Positions 14,163 to 22,513 of a stretch of 26,923 nucleotides of DNA are shown one piece after another (position 1 is the stretch's first letter; every line of letters starts with the position of its first letter). A model generated the notes under the pieces. The model ran no database searches. It saw only the letters and a program-made list of their open reading frames with translations, and had not been told where the DNA came from. The position numbers were made by a program, and so were the translations under genes. Source of the stretch: SVTX01 sp964629615 (GTDB lineage: Bacteria; Bacillota; Clostridia; Oscillospirales; CAG-272); contig CAZVUD010000024.1 in NCBI GenBank assembly GCA_964629615.1, positions 1-26,923 on the forward strand, in the 5' to 3' direction.

Positions 14163-15766
14163 GCAAAAGATACATGATCGAGGGATACAGCGTCGATATT
14201 GGGCTTTGTGACAGCGAGATACTTTCAGAAATGACGGAGAAGCTGTCGCGCGGCGGTATCTCAAAGGATTCTTACAGCATAAGCCTTTATAAAAAGAGCA
14301 TCGACGCAAGAAAAAAGGATGCGATACGCATCGTGTGCTCCTTTTCGGTAGTTCCGAAGGATGACAGGCGTATAAGATTTGGCGGCTTGAAAAATCTTAA
14401 CGTGCGCGAGATAGAGGCAGAGGAGTTTAATATCAAAAATATTGCTCCTGCGCCGAAATATCCGCCGCTCGTAGTTGGAATGGGACCCTGCGGACTGTTT
14501 TGCGCCCTGCTTTTGGCGGAGAACGGATATTCTCCGATCATAATAGACCGCGGCGACGATGTGGACAGCAGAGTCAGAGCGGTAGAGAGCTTTTACAGAA
14601 CGGGCATACTTGATACCGAGTCAAATATCCAATTCGGAGCAGGCGGTGCAGGTACGTTTTCAGACGGAAAGATGGTCACAAGAATAAATGATCCCCTTGT
14701 AAACTATGTACTTGCAAGATTTCATGAGTTCGGCGCGCCAAAGGAGATACTTACAAAGGCAAAGCCGCATGTCGGCACAGATCTTTTGCGCGGAGTGGTC
14801 AAGAATATACTTAAAAAAATATCCGTGCTTGGCGGCAGAGTGATATACAGATGCAGATTTGACGGATCAAGCGAAAATGAGTGCGGTATCGTGGCTCATA
14901 CTTCAAAGGGCGATATACTTTGCTCATCACTGGTGCTTGCACTCGGTCACAGCGCAAGAGATACATACAGGTATCTTGTAATGTCGGATTTTGTGATGTC
15001 ACCAAAGCCTTTTTCGGTCGGTGTCAGGATAGAGCACAGACGCGAGGATATAGAAAAGGCACTTTACGGAAAGTATGCAGGACATCCGTCTCTCGGAGCT
15101 GCTGAATATGCATTGTCCGATACACGCGGAGATCGCGGAGTATATACGTTTTGTATGTGCCCCGGAGGCGAGGTAATGGCGGCGGCGTCGGAAGAGGGCG
15201 GAGTCGTTGTAAACGGCATGAGCTGCTATGCTCGTGACGGCAGAAATTCCAATGCGGCAGTTGCCGTGTCGGTCAGGACCGATGATATAGAAAAATATGA
15301 TAACAGCGCGGTGCTTGGCGCTATCGAGTTTCAGCGAAGGATAGAGAGAGCGGCGTTTGCCTGCGGCGGAGGCAACTACGGAGCACCCATACAGACCGTC
15401 GGAGATCTTCTTTGCGACAGAGAAGGAAGTGAGCCTACTGTCATCACCCCCACATATATGGACGGAAAAAGATACAAGCTGTCGAGAATGGACAGAGTGC
15501 TTCCGCCTTTTGTGACAAACAGACTTAAAGAGGGACTTGTATGCTTTGACAATAAGATACACGGATATGCAAGGAAGGAAGCAATACTTACGGGAGCGGA
15601 AACAAGAACATCTGCACCGTTGAGGATACAGCGAGGCGATGATATGGTCGCTATCGGAAAAAAGAATATATACCCTTGCGGCGAGGGTGCCGGCTATGCC
15701 GGCGGTATTTCGAGCGCCGCGGTGGACGGTATCAAGGTGGCAGTTGCCATTTTGACAAGAGCTTAA
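14159..15766 (+). CDS. FAD-dependent oxidoreductase (COG2509-like)
   Basis: This is a 535-residue soluble flavoprotein of unknown substrate. After an N-terminal alpha/beta domain of about 95 residues comes a Rossmann FAD-binding motif, VVGMGPCGLFCALLLAENGY (105-124), ending with an acidic residue after the second strand (IIIDRG). Further family blocks are FGAGGAGTFSDGKMVTRI (159-176), LALGHSARDTY, a KPFSVGVRIEHRR stretch, and the C-terminal GEGAGYAGGISSAAVDGI, where the ribityl chain of FAD is usually held. This set matches the uncharacterised dehydrogenases of COG2509. It overlaps cdaR by 4 bases, so it belongs to the c-di-AMP operon. A perfect 28-bp palindrome follows its stop. Confidence 0.88.
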   Translation: MSKRYMIEGYSVDIGLCDSEILSEMTEKLSRGGISKDSYSISLYKKSIDARKKDAIRIVCSFSVVPKDDRRIRFGGLKNLNVREIEAEEFNIKNIAPAPKYPPLVVGMGPCGLFCALLLAENGYSPIIIDRGDDVDSRVRAVESFYRTGILDTESNIQFGAGGAGTFSDGKMVTRINDPLVNYVLARFHEFGAPKEILTKAKPHVGTDLLRGVVKNILKKISVLGGRVIYRCRFDGSSENECGIVAHTSKGDILCSSLVLALGHSARDTYRYLVMSDFVMSPKPFSVGVRIEHRREDIEKALYGKYAGHPSLGAAEYALSDTRGDRGVYTFCMCPGGEVMAAASEEGGVVVNGMSCYARDGRNSNAAVAVSVRTDDIEKYDNSAVLGAIEFQRRIERAAFACGGGNYGAPIQTVGDLLCDREGSEPTVITPTYMDGKRYKLSRMDRVLPPFVTNRLKEGLVCFDNKIHGYARKEAILTGAETRTSAPLRIQRGDDMVAIGKKNIYPCGEGAGYAGGISSAAVDGIKVAVAILTRA

Positions 15767-15772
15767 ATATCT

Positions 15773-15800
15773 CTGTCAGCGCACATATGTGCGCTGACAG
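15773..15800. repeat. Perfect 28-bp palindrome
   Basis: The half-site ctgtcagcgcacat (15773-15786) is followed immediately by its exact reverse complement. As RNA it folds into a 12-bp stem with a 4-base ATAT loop. It is followed by AAAAAA rather than T, so it is not an ordinary terminator for the plus-strand operon. It lies 6 bases after the oxidoreductase stop. It may be a 3' stabiliser of the transcript or a protein-binding site. The remainder of the gap (15801-15968) is AT-rich, with a TTGACG at 15893 but no convincing -10 partner. Confidence 0.8.
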
Positions 15801-15968
15801 AAAAAATGCAGAGCGAGTATGTCTTATGTTGTTCGTTTGTGCTTTGCATCTTAAATCTGAAAAAAATAAAAATGGGATATAAATTAAATTTTTTGACGAT
15901 GGCGCATGGTATCTTACATGCTATGTCGGATAGTTGCGCTTTATGAGATTTAATTTCGGTAAGAACAA

Positions 15969-18164
15969 ATGAATAGTATGAACAAAAAACCAAAGGTATG
16001 GTCATGTTTGTACAGTAAGTCGGACGCTGTCGCCGAGAATGCCGTGCGCGAGATATCATCGCAGCTCGGTATCTCTTTGACATGTGCGGCAATACTGTAC
16101 AACAGAGGTGCGACTGATGTTGAGTCGGCAAGAGATTTTCTTCAGATAGATGTAAGTAAGCTCCATTCCCCCTTCCTTATGAAGGATATGGACGCGGCGG
16201 CAGACAGAATACTTCGCGCGGTAAATGACCAACAGCACATTACAGTTTACGGAGATTACGACGTTGACGGCGTGACCTCGGTAACGCTTGCATATCTGTA
16301 TCTTAAAAGCATAGGAGCGCAAATAGACTATTACATACCCACAAGAGAGGGAGAGGGCTACGGACTTTCTGTTTCAGCCATCAACACACTGCATGAGGGC
16401 GGAACAGAGCTTATAATAACGGTAGATACGGGAATAACCGCCAAGGATGAGACCGATTACGCAAGGACCCTCGGTATTGATACGGTAGTAACTGACCACC
16501 ACGAGTGCTTGTCGGTATTGCCTGACGTATGTGCGGTAGTAAATCCACACAGACCTGATTGCACTTATCCCTTTTCGGAGCTTGCCGGGGTGGGCGTCGT
16601 ATTTAAGCTCGTGTGCGCGATAGAGATAAAGCGCTTGGGCGCAGATGCGGACCATGATGCCGTAGTGCGGGATATATGTAAAAAATATGCAGATCTTGCA
16701 TCACTTGGTACGGTGGCAGATGTCATGCCGCTGTGCGATGAGAACAGAGTAATAGTTGCTATGGGACTTAAGAGCATGTCAGACGAGCCGAGAGTGGGTA
16801 TAGAAGCTCTCATAGAGGCGTCGGCAAACGTAACTAATGCAAGACCCGTGGTTTCGAGGTCCTCCGCAAAAAGACAGCGCAAGATAGATGCAGGATATAT
16901 AGGATTCGGCATAGCTCCGAGGATAAATGCCGCAGGCAGGATAAGCACCGCCTCAAGAGCGGTGGAGCTGTTGCTTTCAAATGACTATAGGGATGCGTAT
17001 GAGCGTGCGGTCGAGCTGTGTGAGATAAATATACAAAGACAGACAGAAGAAAACAAGATAGCCGAGAGCGCATATGCCATAGTTGAAGCTACACATGATT
17101 TTGATAAGGATAAGGTAATAGTTATATCGGGTGACACATGGCATCCGGGTATAATAGGAATAGTTGCGTCAAGGGTGACAGAGAAATACGGTTCTCCCAC
17201 TGTGCTCATTTCATTTGACGGCTCATTTGACGGCGAACCGTCGGACAGCGATATCGGAAAGGGCTCGGGCAGAAGCATAAAGGGACTCAATCTTGCAGAG
17301 GGTCTTAAGTACTGTGAGGACTGTCTTGAAAGATACGGCGGTCATGAGCTTGCGGCAGGACTTAGTGTAAGGCGTGACAGAATACCCGAATTCAAAGAAA
17401 AGATAAATCAGTATGCAAATGAGTGCCTCGGTGGAGGTGAGCTTGAGGAGCATTGCTATGCAGATACCGAGATAACCTTGGATGAGGCAAATATGAAGCT
17501 CGCATGCGAGCTGGCGGCGCTTGAGCCATTCGGAGTAGCCAATCCCACACCTCAATTCATCATACGAGATCTTAAGATACAGAGCATATTCTCGATTGGA
17601 GGCGGCAAGCATACAAAGCTCGTGCTCACCGACGGGCGCATCAGCATACATGCGGTGTGCTTTGGCGTGGGAGGATTTGATTTCAAGTTCGACCGCGATG
17701 ACAGAGTGGATATCATGTGCAAGCTCAATATAAATGAGTTCAGAGGGGAAAAGACCCTCCAGCTCGTGACTGTCAATATACGCACATCCGAGGCTTATAT
17801 TGCCGAGATGGCAAGAGATGAAGACAAGTACAAAAAGATAGTGAGCGGAGAGGCGAGGGCTGACATGGAGGATATACCTACAAGAGCAGAGATAGGTCAT
17901 GTTTACAGACTTCTTCGTGAAGGTATATGCGAGGATGTAATGCCAAAGGCGGATCTCTTTGCCGTCATAAATAAGCGACTTCAGAAAAAGCTCTCATATA
18001 TAAAGGTCATGCTCACACTTGACATACTGCACGAGATAAAGGTATGCACGGTAAGTGAGGATGACGGCGGCGTGCGCATATGTGTCAATGATAATGCAAA
18101 AAAGACACAGCTTGGCATGTCAAAGACATTCAGAATGATAACAGAAGAAAATTGTTGCAGTTGA
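15969..18164 (+). CDS. recJ: Single-stranded-DNA-specific exonuclease RecJ
   Basis: This 731-residue protein is a DHH-family 5'-3' exonuclease of recombination and mismatch or base-excision repair. The active-site motifs are GDYDVDG (95-101), a following TREGEGYGLS segment, VDTGITA and TDHHE (175-179, the DHH motif), and NPHRPDCTYPF...AGVGVVFK. The DHHA1 domain carries HPGIIGIVASR and GSGRSIKGLNLAEGL...YGGHELAAGLSV. An OB-fold (about 500-600) follows, with a C-terminal extension typical of Bacillota RecJ. ATG 15969 has GGTAAG five bases upstream; ATG 15978 is an alternative. The rel gene follows within 70 bases, so recJ probably starts a long operon. Confidence 0.96.
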   Translation: MNSMNKKPKVWSCLYSKSDAVAENAVREISSQLGISLTCAAILYNRGATDVESARDFLQIDVSKLHSPFLMKDMDAAADRILRAVNDQQHITVYGDYDVDGVTSVTLAYLYLKSIGAQIDYYIPTREGEGYGLSVSAINTLHEGGTELIITVDTGITAKDETDYARTLGIDTVVTDHHECLSVLPDVCAVVNPHRPDCTYPFSELAGVGVVFKLVCAIEIKRLGADADHDAVVRDICKKYADLASLGTVADVMPLCDENRVIVAMGLKSMSDEPRVGIEALIEASANVTNARPVVSRSSAKRQRKIDAGYIGFGIAPRINAAGRISTASRAVELLLSNDYRDAYERAVELCEINIQRQTEENKIAESAYAIVEATHDFDKDKVIVISGDTWHPGIIGIVASRVTEKYGSPTVLISFDGSFDGEPSDSDIGKGSGRSIKGLNLAEGLKYCEDCLERYGGHELAAGLSVRRDRIPEFKEKINQYANECLGGGELEEHCYADTEITLDEANMKLACELAALEPFGVANPTPQFIIRDLKIQSIFSIGGGKHTKLVLTDGRISIHAVCFGVGGFDFKFDRDDRVDIMCKLNINEFRGEKTLQLVTVNIRTSEAYIAEMARDEDKYKKIVSGEARADMEDIPTRAEIGHVYRLLREGICEDVMPKADLFAVINKRLQKKLSYIKVMLTLDILHEIKVCTVSEDDGGVRICVNDNAKKTQLGMSKTFRMITEENCCS

Positions 18165-18233
18165 TAATATAAAAATTGACATTTTTTCATGAGCCCGTGG
18201 TCTATCGGGCTTGAGAAAGGACGAGGATTTAGT

Positions 18234-20462
18234 ATGGAACAGAATCTACAACCCCATACGGACATAAAAAGACTTTGCGATCTGTTGAGAGTAACGGGCA
18301 AAAAGTACGATATAGATAAAATACAGCGTGCATATGAGTATGCTTATAAGCTTCATGAGGGACAGTTCCGCGCAAGCGGCGAGATGTATATATCTCACCC
18401 TGTTGCCGTTGCCGAGATAGTGGCAGGTCTTGAGCTTGATACCGATTCCATATGTGCGGCACTTTTGCACGACACGGTCGAGGACTGCTCGGACAAGACC
18501 GACCTTGACGAGATAAGAAAGCAGTTCGGACCTGATGTTGCATTGCTCGTTGACGGACTTACAAAGATAGTTGCTCTGCCCATTGAGGACAAGGAAGAGA
18601 AGCACATCGAGAGCATCAGAAAGATGCTGCTTGCAATGTCGCGCGATGTCAGAGTAATTTTTATAAAGCTGTGCGACAGACTGCACAATATGCGTACGCT
18701 TGGTGCAAAGCCCGAGGAGAAGAGAAGAATAACTGCCCTTGAGACCATGGAGGTGTATGCACCTCTTGCGCATAGACTCGGTATGCAGAAGATAAAGCAG
18801 GAGCTTGAAAATCTTGGTATCTCATATCTTGACCCGATAGGATATGCGCAGGTCAAGGAGAATATCGAAACCAAATACGGAAAGAGCCTTAATCTTATCG
18901 AGGGTATACGAAATACAATATCCGAAAAGCTTGAAGAAAACAATTTGAAATTCACGCTTGAGGGACGTATCAAGACTGTATACAGTATATATAAGAAGAT
19001 GTTCAAGCAAAATAAGAGCTTTGATGAGATATACGACTTCTATGCGCTCCGCATAATCGTTGATACAGAGCTTGAATGCTACACGGTGCTCGGTATAATA
19101 CATGAAATGTTCAAATCCATGCCCGGAAGGTTCAAGGATTATATATCCACTCCGAAGCCCAATATGTACCGTTCTCTCCATACTACCGTAATAGGCAGGG
19201 ACGGTATACCGTTTGAGGTGCAGATAAGAACATGGGAGATGCACCACATGGCTGAATACGGTATCGCGGCTCATTGGAAATATAAGTCGGGCGTTACTGC
19301 CAAGGAGGATATGGATAAAAAGCTTGAATGGATCGCAAAGCTTATCGAAGCCGAGGACGATGCAAGAGATACAGCTGAATTTTTGCATGCATTCAAGACG
19401 GATATCTTCCATGATGAGGTGTTCGTATTCACCCCGAAGGGAGATGTTGTTGCACTTCCGCAGGGTGCTACGGTCATAGACTTTGCATACGCCATCCATT
19501 CCGCTGTCGGAAACAAGATGATAGGTGCGAAGATAAACGGAATGATAGTTCCCATAGATCGCACGGTAGAAAACGGCGAGATCATCGAGATACTTACCAC
19601 AAATAACACAAAGGGTCCGTCGCGCGATTGGCTTAATATAGTTAAGACCAGTGAAGCAAGGACCAAGATAAGACAGTGGTTCAAGAAGGAAACTCGCGCA
19701 GAAAATATCATCATGGGCAAGAGCGTGACCGATGCCGAGCTTAAAAAGATAGCCCCCAAGCTTACCGATGCGCAAAAACAGGAGCTTTTGCAATCAGTGG
19801 CACAGAAGATCGGATTTGCAAGCGCGGACGACCTTCACAATACGCTCGGATACGGCGGACTTTCCATGCAGAAGCTGTCGCTTAAGCTGCGTGACGAAGC
19901 CTCAAAGATCATAGCCCCCGAGCCTGAAGCTATACAGATAACCGAAGAGAGCATGGTGCAAAAGACAAAGCCCAAGCATCTCAAGTCAAACAGCGGCATC
20001 ATAGTTGACGGTCAGAGCGGATGTGCGGTCAAGTTTGCAAAGTGCTGTAATCCTCTGCCCGGCGATGAGGTCATAGGCTTTATCACCAAGGGGTACGGAA
20101 TATCCATACACAAAAAGGATTGCCCGAATGTCATAAACGGTAAGGATAATGAAGAGAACCGTGACAGATGGGTAAGTGCACATTGGGAGTCTGACACAGA
20201 CAGCGCAGGCACAAGAAATGTTTACGAGGCGCTTTTGCAGGTATTCACAGAGGATAAGATAGGCATGCTTGCAAATATAGCTATCGCACTTGCCGACATG
20301 AAGGTAATGATACTTCAGGTCAATTCGAGAAAAAAGAGCAATGGTGATTATATTATAGACCTTAAGGTCAGCTGTAAGAATATCGACCATTATTATTCCA
20401 TCGTATCGCGTCTGAGATCGCTTGATGGCGTTATAGACGTTGCGAGAGGATTTACATCATAA
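18234..20462 (+). CDS. rel: Bifunctional (p)ppGpp synthetase/hydrolase Rel
   Basis: This 742-residue stringent response enzyme makes and degrades (p)ppGpp. The hydrolase HD domain is intact (His55, ALLHDTVED with His79/Asp80, and CDRLHNMRTL with Asp148). The synthetase domain is also intact (FYALRIIVDT about 269-278, PKPNMYRSLHTTV 308-319, FEVQIRTWEMHHMAEYGIAAHWKYK). TGS (DEVFVFTPKGDVVALPQGAT), the zinc-finger-like CCNPLPGDEVIGF region and a C-terminal ACT domain follow. I chose ATG 18234, preceded by AGGACGAGGA; an in-frame ATG at 18189 has no ribosome binding site. A small hairpin (agcccg/cgggct, 18192-18211) and an orphan TTGACA (18176-18181) lie in the leader. dtd follows in 33 bases. Confidence 0.97.
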   Translation: MEQNLQPHTDIKRLCDLLRVTGKKYDIDKIQRAYEYAYKLHEGQFRASGEMYISHPVAVAEIVAGLELDTDSICAALLHDTVEDCSDKTDLDEIRKQFGPDVALLVDGLTKIVALPIEDKEEKHIESIRKMLLAMSRDVRVIFIKLCDRLHNMRTLGAKPEEKRRITALETMEVYAPLAHRLGMQKIKQELENLGISYLDPIGYAQVKENIETKYGKSLNLIEGIRNTISEKLEENNLKFTLEGRIKTVYSIYKKMFKQNKSFDEIYDFYALRIIVDTELECYTVLGIIHEMFKSMPGRFKDYISTPKPNMYRSLHTTVIGRDGIPFEVQIRTWEMHHMAEYGIAAHWKYKSGVTAKEDMDKKLEWIAKLIEAEDDARDTAEFLHAFKTDIFHDEVFVFTPKGDVVALPQGATVIDFAYAIHSAVGNKMIGAKINGMIVPIDRTVENGEIIEILTTNNTKGPSRDWLNIVKTSEARTKIRQWFKKETRAENIIMGKSVTDAELKKIAPKLTDAQKQELLQSVAQKIGFASADDLHNTLGYGGLSMQKLSLKLRDEASKIIAPEPEAIQITEESMVQKTKPKHLKSNSGIIVDGQSGCAVKFAKCCNPLPGDEVIGFITKGYGISIHKKDCPNVINGKDNEENRDRWVSAHWESDTDSAGTRNVYEALLQVFTEDKIGMLANIAIALADMKVMILQVNSRKKSNGDYIIDLKVSCKNIDHYYSIVSRLRSLDGVIDVARGFTS

Positions 20463-20495
20463 CAGTATATAATAGATTTTGGCAGGAATATATAA

Positions 20496-20954
20496 ATGAA
20501 AGCAGTTTTACAAAGAGTTAAACGCGCGTCTGTTGACGTGGATAATGTTACCGTAGGCGAGTGCGGAGAGGGTCTTATGATACTTCTCGGCGTTAAGAAC
20601 GGTGACACTGAAGCGGACGCGGAGGCATTGGCAAAGAAGATATGCGCACACAGGATCTTTACCGATGAGAACGGAAAAATGAATCTGTCAGTTAAAGACA
20701 TAGACGGCGAGGCACTCGTTATATCGCAGTTCACTCTTATGGCAAATTACAGACACGGAAACCGTCCGGATTTCTTTGAGTCTGCACCCCCCGAGGAGGC
20801 AAACAGACTGTACGAATATTTCAAGACCCTCATGGCACGGGAGCTGAAGCACGTCGGAAGTGGCGTCTTTGGCGCGCACATGGAGGTATCTCTTATAAAT
20901 AACGGACCTGTCACGATCGTTATGGACAGTGATGTTTTGCTGAAGAGGTGCTGA
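20496..20954 (+). CDS. dtd: D-aminoacyl-tRNA deacylase
   Basis: This 152-residue cytoplasmic enzyme frees tRNA from D-amino acids (and glycine mischarged on tRNA-Ala) as a translation quality-control step. The N-terminus MKAVLQRVKRASVDVD is characteristic. The substrate-pocket motif SQFTLMA (about 77-83) and the Gly-cisPro motif NNGPVTIVMDS near the C-terminus are both present. The length is normal for the family. AGGAA precedes the ATG. Placement after rel is common in Bacillota. Its stop is two bases before the hemZ start, so the two are coupled. Confidence 0.96.
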   Translation: MKAVLQRVKRASVDVDNVTVGECGEGLMILLGVKNGDTEADAEALAKKICAHRIFTDENGKMNLSVKDIDGEALVISQFTLMANYRHGNRPDFFESAPPEEANRLYEYFKTLMARELKHVGSGVFGAHMEVSLINNGPVTIVMDSDVLLKRC

Positions 20955-20956
20955 AG

Positions 20957-22450
20957 ATGAAGATATATATAGACGGAGATATCAATCGCTATTACGTCCA
21001 GATGCTCAGCATGATATTTTTTCCGGGAGCTAAGTTTTCGGAGTCCGAGGAGGATGACGGTGAGCATCCAGTGCTTCATCTGACATACAGGGAGGACGGC
21101 GATGGCGCACATGCATATTGCAGAGTCTGCCACAAGGGCAAGACCGCCGAAAGCGAGCGCCATAATCCGCGCCGCTCGGATATAAGCTCGGACAGGCTCA
21201 AAAAGCTTACGGTAGGTGATTCCGTGATATCCGCGTGCGGCGATCTTCTCGGATACCGCCCATCGTGGGGAATGCTCGTAGGTGTCAGACCGTCCAAGGT
21301 CGCGACCGAGCTTTTGTCAAGCGGAATGTCAAAGACAAGAGTCAAAAAGCAGCTGACGCAGGATTATTTTGTCATCCCGAAGAAGGCGGCGCTTGCAACC
21401 GAGGTAGCCATAAACGAAGCCAAGATAATAGGTGTACCCGAAAAAAGAGATTGCAGTATATACATATCCATACCGTTCTGCCCCACAAGATGCGCTTATT
21501 GCTCGTTTGTGTCATATACGTCAAAAAGACTTCTTGATACCATCCCCGATTATCTTGTGAAGATGAAAGAGGAGCTTGTGGCAACGTTTGATCTCATAAA
21601 AAGATTGGGACTGAATTTAAAGACTGTGTATATAGGAGGCGGTACGCCTACCATACTTGACGAATACCAGCTTGAGGGTTTGCTTTCGCTTATAGCCGAG
21701 AACACGGATGTAAGTCTGCTTGAGGAATATACCCTTGAGTGCGGTCGCCCGGATACCATCACGGCGCAGAAGCTGAATGTGGCAAAAAAATACGGAGTTG
21801 GCAGGATAAGCGTAAATCCGCAGATCCTCAACGACGATGTGCTTGAACGCATCGGAAGGGCACATAATACCGAGTGCTTCTTGCGTGCATACGATATGGC
21901 AAGAGAGAGCGGAATACCTATAATAAATACTGACCTTATCGCAGGACTTCCCGGGGATAAGTTCAAGACATTTTCTGATTCCTTTGACAGGATACTTGCC
22001 CTGCGTCCCGAAAATATAACCGTACATACATTCAGTGTAAAGAATGCGTGCGACGCCCTGAAGAATGATAGCAATATATATTCCATGCGCGGCGGTGATG
22101 TCGGAAAGAGCGTGGATTATTCTCAGATAAAGGCACAGCACGAGGGATACAGACCTTATTATATGTACAGACAGAAGAATACTGTGGGAAATTTTGAAAA
22201 TGTGGGTCTTGCTCTGCCGGGATGTGAGGGACTTTACAACATCTATATGATGGAGGAGGTACATTCCATATTTGCGGTAGGCGCAGGTGCAGTTTCAAAA
22301 TTTGTGGATTACTATTCCGCAGACGGTAAACGCAAGATCGAGAGAGTGTTCAATCTGAAATATCCGTATGAATATCTCGCAACTGACAGAGTTAAAGAAA
22401 ATCTTGATGCGGCAGAGAGATTTTATTGTGAGCATAATATACTCGGATAG
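20957..22450 (+). CDS. hemZ: HemZ-type radical SAM protein (coproporphyrinogen dehydrogenase family)
   Basis: This is a 497-residue radical SAM enzyme. A family-specific N-terminal domain of about 165 residues precedes the cluster motif CPTRCAYC (Cys175, Cys179, Cys182), then YIGGGTPTIL and DLIAGLPGD as in HemN/HemW relatives. The C-terminal block QKNTVGNFENVGLALPG...YNIYMMEEVHSIFAVGAGAVSKF is typical of HemZ. The enzyme is annotated as oxygen-independent coproporphyrinogen oxidase, but no other heme genes are near, so the true substrate in this organism is unproven. I chose ATG 20957 with GAGGTG 6 bases upstream; GTG 20948 would lie inside that site. In many Clostridia an MBL-fold hydrolase lies between dtd and hemZ; here it is missing. 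Confidence 0.9.
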   Translation: MKIYIDGDINRYYVQMLSMIFFPGAKFSESEEDDGEHPVLHLTYREDGDGAHAYCRVCHKGKTAESERHNPRRSDISSDRLKKLTVGDSVISACGDLLGYRPSWGMLVGVRPSKVATELLSSGMSKTRVKKQLTQDYFVIPKKAALATEVAINEAKIIGVPEKRDCSIYISIPFCPTRCAYCSFVSYTSKRLLDTIPDYLVKMKEELVATFDLIKRLGLNLKTVYIGGGTPTILDEYQLEGLLSLIAENTDVSLLEEYTLECGRPDTITAQKLNVAKKYGVGRISVNPQILNDDVLERIGRAHNTECFLRAYDMARESGIPIINTDLIAGLPGDKFKTFSDSFDRILALRPENITVHTFSVKNACDALKNDSNIYSMRGGDVGKSVDYSQIKAQHEGYRPYYMYRQKNTVGNFENVGLALPGCEGLYNIYMMEEVHSIFAVGAGAVSKFVDYYSADGKRKIERVFNLKYPYEYLATDRVKENLDAAERFYCEHNILG

Positions 22451-22513
22451 AATATAATTTTAAAACAGGACTAAAAATAGTATATCGAAGCATATACGGA
22501 AAGGCGGTAAGCT

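Noticed and set aside
15893..15927. Promoter for recJ built on TTGACG 15893-15898
   Set aside because: No TATAAT-like hexamer lies 16-18 bases downstream (only ACATGC/CATGCT), so it is left as possible at best.
15763..16131. Minus-strand open frame across the palindrome and start of recJ
   Set aside because: Composition is not protein-like, and it reads the palindrome and recJ in antisense.
18176..18206. Promoter for rel built on TTGACA 18176-18181
   Set aside because: The only -10 candidate is TCTATC at a 19-base spacing, too weak to list. Read-through from recJ explains expression.
18189..18233. Earlier ATG for rel (15 extra residues)
   Set aside because: No ribosome binding site precedes it, while AGGACGAGGA lies before ATG 18234 where the family normally begins.
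18822..19793. Long open frame (323 codons) on the minus strand across the rel gene
   Set aside because: It is the antisense shadow of a strongly conserved gene, with no ribosome binding site and no recognisable domain. The same applies to long antisense frames over hemZ, recJ and the glycoside hydrolase.
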